DNA of 64,000 bases from RYN-230 sp963704995 (GTDB lineage Bacteria; Actinomycetota; Actinomycetes; Streptosporangiales; Streptosporangiaceae), in NCBI GenBank assembly GCA_963704995.1, contig CAVPIM010000017.1, forward strand, positions 1,906,451 through 1,970,450, read 5' to 3'. The notes below the pieces were generated by a model, which was given only the letters and a program-made list of their open reading frames with translations, searched no databases and was not told the DNA's origin. Both the position numbers and the translations under genes were made by a program. Of the stretch, positions 60,571 through 64,000 are shown piece after piece; position 1 is the stretch's first letter; every line of letters begins with the position of its first letter.

Positions 60571-61971
60571 GTGACGAGTACACAATCAGAGGCGGCCGCT
60601 GCCGTCAGGATAGGCGCCGGGCTGGCGCTGCGGAAACGGGATGAGCTGCTGGGGTTGCTGCGGCCGTGTTTTGCTCGGACGGAGCCGTGGCTGCAGGCGG
60701 GCAAGTACGTGTCGGCGCTGGTCAGCGAGTTGCCCAGGGTGAATGGGTGGAGTATCGCCCGGCAGGGCGGGGACCGGACGCCGGACAGGACCCAGCGGCT
60801 GCTGAACCACGCGAGCTGGGACACCTTCGCCGCGATGAGCGTGGTGCGCCGGTTCGCGGTGACGGGCCTGGACGCGGCGGCGCGGCGGCGGGGCGGGATG
60901 GTGATCGGCGCGATCGACGAGACCGGGCAGGAAAAAGCCGGGCAGGCGACCGCGGGAGTAAAGCGCCAGTACCTGGGATGCGCGGGCCGGGTGGCAAACG
61001 GCATCAACACGGTGCACCTGTCGTATGTGCGGGAAAAGGCCGGGCATGCGCTGATCGGCGCCCGGCAGTGGATCCCCCGCGAGCAGATCGAGGACCCGGT
61101 GCGGTCCCTGCGCATGGGCCTGCCCCTGGACTTGGAGTTCCGCACCAAGGGGCAGCTGGCCATCGACGTCTGCGCTGCCGCGTACGCCGACGGCATCCGC
61201 TTCGATTTCGCCTGCGGCGACGAGGTATACGGCAGCTGCACGCAGCTGCGCGAGCACTTCGAGGCCCGTGGCCAGGCGTACGTGCTGCGGGTGCCGTCGA
61301 ACTTCACCCTCACCCTGGCCGCGGGGACGAAGCTGACCTGCGCGCAGGCCGTCAAAACGCTGCTGAAGCACCCCCGGCGCTGGGAGATCCGTTCCGCCGG
61401 CCACGGCTCCAAAGGCGAGCGCTGGTATGCCTGGGCCTGGATCGCCACCGCCTCCCCGCGCCACCACCTGCTGATCCGCCGCCACCTCAAGACCGGGGAC
61501 CTGGCCTTCTGCTACTGCTGGGTGCCCGACGGGCAGATCCTCACCAAAGCCCGGCTGATCCGTGCCGCCGGGCTCCGGTGGCCGGTAGAAGAAGATTTCG
61601 AGTTCAGCAAGGACTGTTTCGGGCTCGACCAGTGCCAGGCCCGGCTCTACACCGCGATCGCCCGCCACGCCGTGCTGGTGATGGCCGCCCTGGCCATCTG
61701 CGCCATCACCGCCGCCCTCGTCAAGGACCGCACCGACACCCAGGCACCGCCCCCGGTCAGGCCAGGCCAGCCGCCGCCCGCCGAGCCCGGCAAGATCCCG
61801 CTGACCATCCCGGAGATCAAGCGGCTGCTCGCCGCCCTCACCACCTCGCCCCTGTCCCGGTGGCTTGTCATCCACTGGAACGCCTGGACCCGCCGCCACC
61901 AGGCCCGCTCACGATGGTTCCACAAACGCGCCAGACTCACCCGCGACGTCGAGATTGCCCTGGTCAGCTAG
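60571..61971 (+). CDS. IS701 family transposase
   Basis: 466 residues, GTG start (MTSTQSEAAAAVRIGAGLAL). IS701/DDE_5 motifs: DRTQRLLNHASWDTFAAMSV, MVIGAIDETGQEKAGQATAG (first Asp), FDFACGDEVYGSCTQLREHF (second Asp) and RWPVEEDFEFSKDCFGLDQC (Glu). The frame is intact. The stop codon lies only a few bases before the 3' end of the group II intron, which is inserted on the opposite strand. Distinct in sequence from the copy at 48952. Confidence 0.9.
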   Translation: MTSTQSEAAAAVRIGAGLALRKRDELLGLLRPCFARTEPWLQAGKYVSALVSELPRVNGWSIARQGGDRTPDRTQRLLNHASWDTFAAMSVVRRFAVTGLDAAARRRGGMVIGAIDETGQEKAGQATAGVKRQYLGCAGRVANGINTVHLSYVREKAGHALIGARQWIPREQIEDPVRSLRMGLPLDLEFRTKGQLAIDVCAAAYADGIRFDFACGDEVYGSCTQLREHFEARGQAYVLRVPSNFTLTLAAGTKLTCAQAVKTLLKHPRRWEIRSAGHGSKGERWYAWAWIATASPRHHLLIRRHLKTGDLAFCYCWVPDGQILTKARLIRAAGLRWPVEEDFEFSKDCFGLDQCQARLYTAIARHAVLVMAALAICAITAALVKDRTDTQAPPPVRPGQPPPAEPGKIPLTIPEIKRLLAALTTSPLSRWLVIHWNAWTRRHQARSRWFHKRARLTRDVEIALVS

Positions 61972-62036
61972 TGAAATGGGAGGGTCGGGGACTGGCGCGG
62001 TTCCGCTGGTAGCGGCCCGTTTCCAGTCCCCGCCCG

Positions 62037-62072
62037 TCAAACCGTGCATGCGGTTCTCCCGCACACGGCTTA
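62037..62072 (-). ncRNA. Group II intron domain V
   Basis: The minus strand reads TAAGCCGTGTGCGGGAGAAC then CGCATGCACGGTTTGA, the near-invariant 34-36 nt domain V helix with the GTGTGCG lower strand, GAGA-type tetraloop and the catalytic AGC-like triad (here AGCCG). It forms the active site of the ribozyme. Domain VI follows directly. Confidence 0.85.
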
Positions 62073-62082
62073 CCGACGTTCT

Positions 62083-63447
62083 TCACCGGCGGTGTTCGGC
62101 CTGCCCGCGCCAGTCCCGGAAGGGCCGGGGCGGGATGACGGTTCGATGGAGGCTGGCCAGGCCCAGGTGATCGGGTGATAGCAGCACCTGGGTCACGCCC
62201 CACCGCCAGCCGTGACGCCGGTTGCCTTTCTTGGACAACCAGAGCCCGAGCCGCCAGAGGGCGTAGTTCCCGACCTGGCCGAGGACGCGGGCCGAGTTTC
62301 CGTAGCGGAAGTACCCGGCCCAGCCGCGCAGGAACAGGTTCAGTTCCGTGACGATGACCTCGGTAGGTACCAGCAGCCGTTCCCGGCCGGTGATCTCCCG
62401 GATCCGGTCGCGGGCATGCTGGGCAGCCTTGCGTGAGGGCCAGCGGGCGAGGAAGGTCAGGTGCGCCGATTTCGGGGTCCGCCCGCGCACCAGCCGGTGG
62501 TGAAACCCGAGAAAGTCAAACCCTGGGTTTCCTTCGGCCAGGTGCACGATGCGGGTCTTGGCCGCCTTGGGCTCCAGCCCGAGCCCGGCCAGCAGGACCG
62601 TCAGCCGCGCGAGCGCAGCCTCCGCCTGTTCCCTGGTGTCGCACATCACCACCGCGTCGTCGACGTAGCGGACCAGCACGCCATGCTCGCCCGCCTGCCA
62701 TGCCCGGTCCAGCCGGTGCAGGTAGGCGTTGCAGAGCAACGGTGACAGCGGGCCACCTTGTGGCGTGCCGGATGCGCTGCGCCGCAGCGACCCGCCTTCC
62801 ATCACCCCGGCCCGCAGCAACGTGCGGATCAGGGCCAGGACGGCCCGGTCGCAGACGCGTTCCTCGATGGCCTGCATCAGCCGGTCATGCGGAATCGCCG
62901 AAAAGCAGTTGGCGATGTCAGTTTCCACGACCCAGCGGCGGCCCCTCCAGGACTCATCAATGAGTACCTGCAAGGCATCGTGCGCCGAGCGCCCCGGGCG
63001 GAACCCGAAACTGCACGGCAAGAAGCCCGCCTCGAAGACCGGCTCGAGCACGATCTTCGCGGCAGCCTGCACGACCCGGTCGCGGACAGCAGGAATCGAC
63101 AGCGGCCTCCGTTCGCTGGTGCCCGGCTTCGGGATGAACACCCGCCGGGCCGGCAACGGCCGGTACCGCCCCTCCCTCAACTCCGCGGCCAGCTCACCAA
63201 GCAGCCGGGACACCCCGTACTCCTCGGCGTCCGCCAGGCTGACACGGTCAATGCCAGCAGCGCCGCGGTTGCGGCGCACATCCTCCCACGCCCTGTCCAG
63301 CACATCCCTGCGGTGGATCTTGTCGAACAGCACATGGAACCGTCGGTGCCGGATCGGCCTTGGCCGCCCGGTAAAGCGCATGCTGCAAGGCTCTGACTCT
63401 GTCCCCACGGACAGCCGCCAGGGTGGACCTAGCCGAAACACCGGCAC
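62083..63447 (-). CDS. ltrA: Group II intron reverse transcriptase/maturase
   Basis: 454 residues from GTG 63447; ATG 63381 is an alternative. RT blocks are visible: RNRGAAGIDRVSLAD, YRPLPARRVFIPKPGTSERR, PLSIPAVRDRVVQAAAKIVL, FLPCSFGFRPGRSAHDALQV, VVETDIANCFSAIPH, SGTPQGGPLSPLLCNAYLHR, and the catalytic YVDDAVVM near residue 260. The maturase X domain and a C-terminal GIIM segment (FLRGWAGYFRYGNSARVLGQ) follow. There is no HNH endonuclease domain, so it would rely on RT-only, replication-linked retromobility. Confidence 0.9.
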   Translation of the reverse strand: MPVFRLGPPWRLSVGTESEPCSMRFTGRPRPIRHRRFHVLFDKIHRRDVLDRAWEDVRRNRGAAGIDRVSLADAEEYGVSRLLGELAAELREGRYRPLPARRVFIPKPGTSERRPLSIPAVRDRVVQAAAKIVLEPVFEAGFLPCSFGFRPGRSAHDALQVLIDESWRGRRWVVETDIANCFSAIPHDRLMQAIEERVCDRAVLALIRTLLRAGVMEGGSLRRSASGTPQGGPLSPLLCNAYLHRLDRAWQAGEHGVLVRYVDDAVVMCDTREQAEAALARLTVLLAGLGLEPKAAKTRIVHLAEGNPGFDFLGFHHRLVRGRTPKSAHLTFLARWPSRKAAQHARDRIREITGRERLLVPTEVIVTELNLFLRGWAGYFRYGNSARVLGQVGNYALWRLGLWLSKKGNRRHGWRWGVTQVLLSPDHLGLASLHRTVIPPRPFRDWRGQAEHRR

Positions 63448-64000
63448 TCACCGATCCGGGCCTTCCAACTCGCGCGTGAACGAAGCAGCGGCCCTTCCCT
63501 CACCGCAGGTTGTGTTGTCCTGCGGCTCGACCGGTACTACGGCCGCCTCCGACTCCCTCCCGGCCGCCGCCCATTTCCCGGCTCCACACCGGTTATAGAA
63601 CGGCGTCTTCCGCGCCAGCCCGCAGCACGCTTCGGCCGGGGAGGGCCTCTCCAGTTCCCGCCGCCACCATCTGAACGTTCCGCGCCCTCTTACGCCGGAG
63701 AGTCCCTCGCGGCTGCCTTCCAGGATCTTCACCGCTTCCATGGCCTTCGCCGTGAACCGCCCGGCTCGGCACTCTCTTCGGTGTCTAACGACGCGGCAGG
63801 CTTCGCTTCCGCTACGGACCGTTCAGTTGCTCCCCCTTAAAGGGCTTTCGACGCTGGGCTTCGGCCCGGCCCGTTTCCAGGCCAGACCGCCAGCCTGCTA
63901 CCGGGCTCCCTGGCGACTACCCGGACCGGACTTTCACCGGCAGGCGACGACGAGCTTCTGATCAGGTCATGATCGCTGGACAATCACCTCCATGATCTCT

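Larger units (their letters stand above)
61976..63987 (-). mobile_element. Group II intron with its reverse transcriptase
   Basis: Read on the minus strand. The 5' end is probably at 63987 (GTGATTG), followed by domain I features (GGTGAAAGTCCGG near 63930-63945), then the ORF, domain V (62037-62072) and domain VI, a hairpin with GGGGACTGG arms at 61987-61995 and 62023-62031. The 3' end lies within about 61976-61986. Exact ends are uncertain by some bases. All parts needed for splicing and mobility seem present. Confidence 0.75.

Overview
The window is high-GC DNA from an actinomycete. Family content (GAF-ANTAR proteins, WXG100/EccC-type secretion genes, Rv1747-like FHA-ABC transporter, PknB-type kinases, RegX3-like regulator, GAP/Sap-like proteins) and the near-absolute G/C third-position preference place it in Actinomycetota, probably a filamentous soil lineage related to Streptosporangiales/Streptomycetales (lineage is inference). 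It is an accessory-gene region: at least seven insertion sequences or remnants, a group II intron and about fifteen broken genes.

1-10.4 kb: end of an arylsulfatase gene, DUF1269 and GAP-family membrane proteins, a DUF389 protein, class II amidotransferase, GNAT, NTF2-like protein, a SHOCT gene with an in-frame stop, a protein arginine methyltransferase-like enzyme, an AraC-type regulator, a ClC chloride transporter and decayed channel and UPF0158 genes.

10.4-45.97 kb: three copies of a ~360-400 bp repeat (10.4, 17.2, 45.6 kb). Each holds the 3' half of a tRNA-Ala(GGC) gene flanked on both sides by pairs of TGCCCCTC boxes 12 bp apart. They look like attachment sites of a tyrosine-recombinase element, and they cut the region into two tandem segments with no integrase visible. 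Segment A (10.6-17.4 kb) carries a CoA-binding protein, a two-module membrane protein, a TfoX-N protein and a secreted metallopeptidase-like/beta-propeller fusion. Segment B (17.4-45.8 kb) starts with a HigB/HigA-type toxin-antitoxin pair, then a nest of insertion sequences (IS66 inside IS3 inside a third transposase gene). It then carries a ~20 kb phospho-signalling and type VII secretion locus.

That locus has a threonine-rich pseudokinase, a YfhO-like membrane protein and a one-pass membrane protein in one operon. A divergent active Ser/Thr kinase follows. A long minus-strand operon then encodes PP2C phosphatase, two FHA proteins (one with a DNA-binding-like C terminus), an EccC-type ATPase with fused ubiquitin-like and FHA domains, a WXG100 protein, a WXG100-headed larger protein, a hypothetical protein and an FHA-ABC exporter. 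Kinase, phosphatase, FHA readers and exporter together suggest a phosphorylation-controlled minimal secretion system; EccB/EccD/EccE/MycP are not in the window.

46-64 kb: IS630/IS3 hybrid remnant, a truncated and an intact XRE regulator, a RegX3-like gene split by an IS701 element, paired GAF-ANTAR genes (one frameshifted), an IS256-family element, a truncated polysaccharide deacetylase gene, two secreted beta-propeller proteins, a second IS701-family transposase and a nearly complete group II intron with its reverse transcriptase at the right edge.
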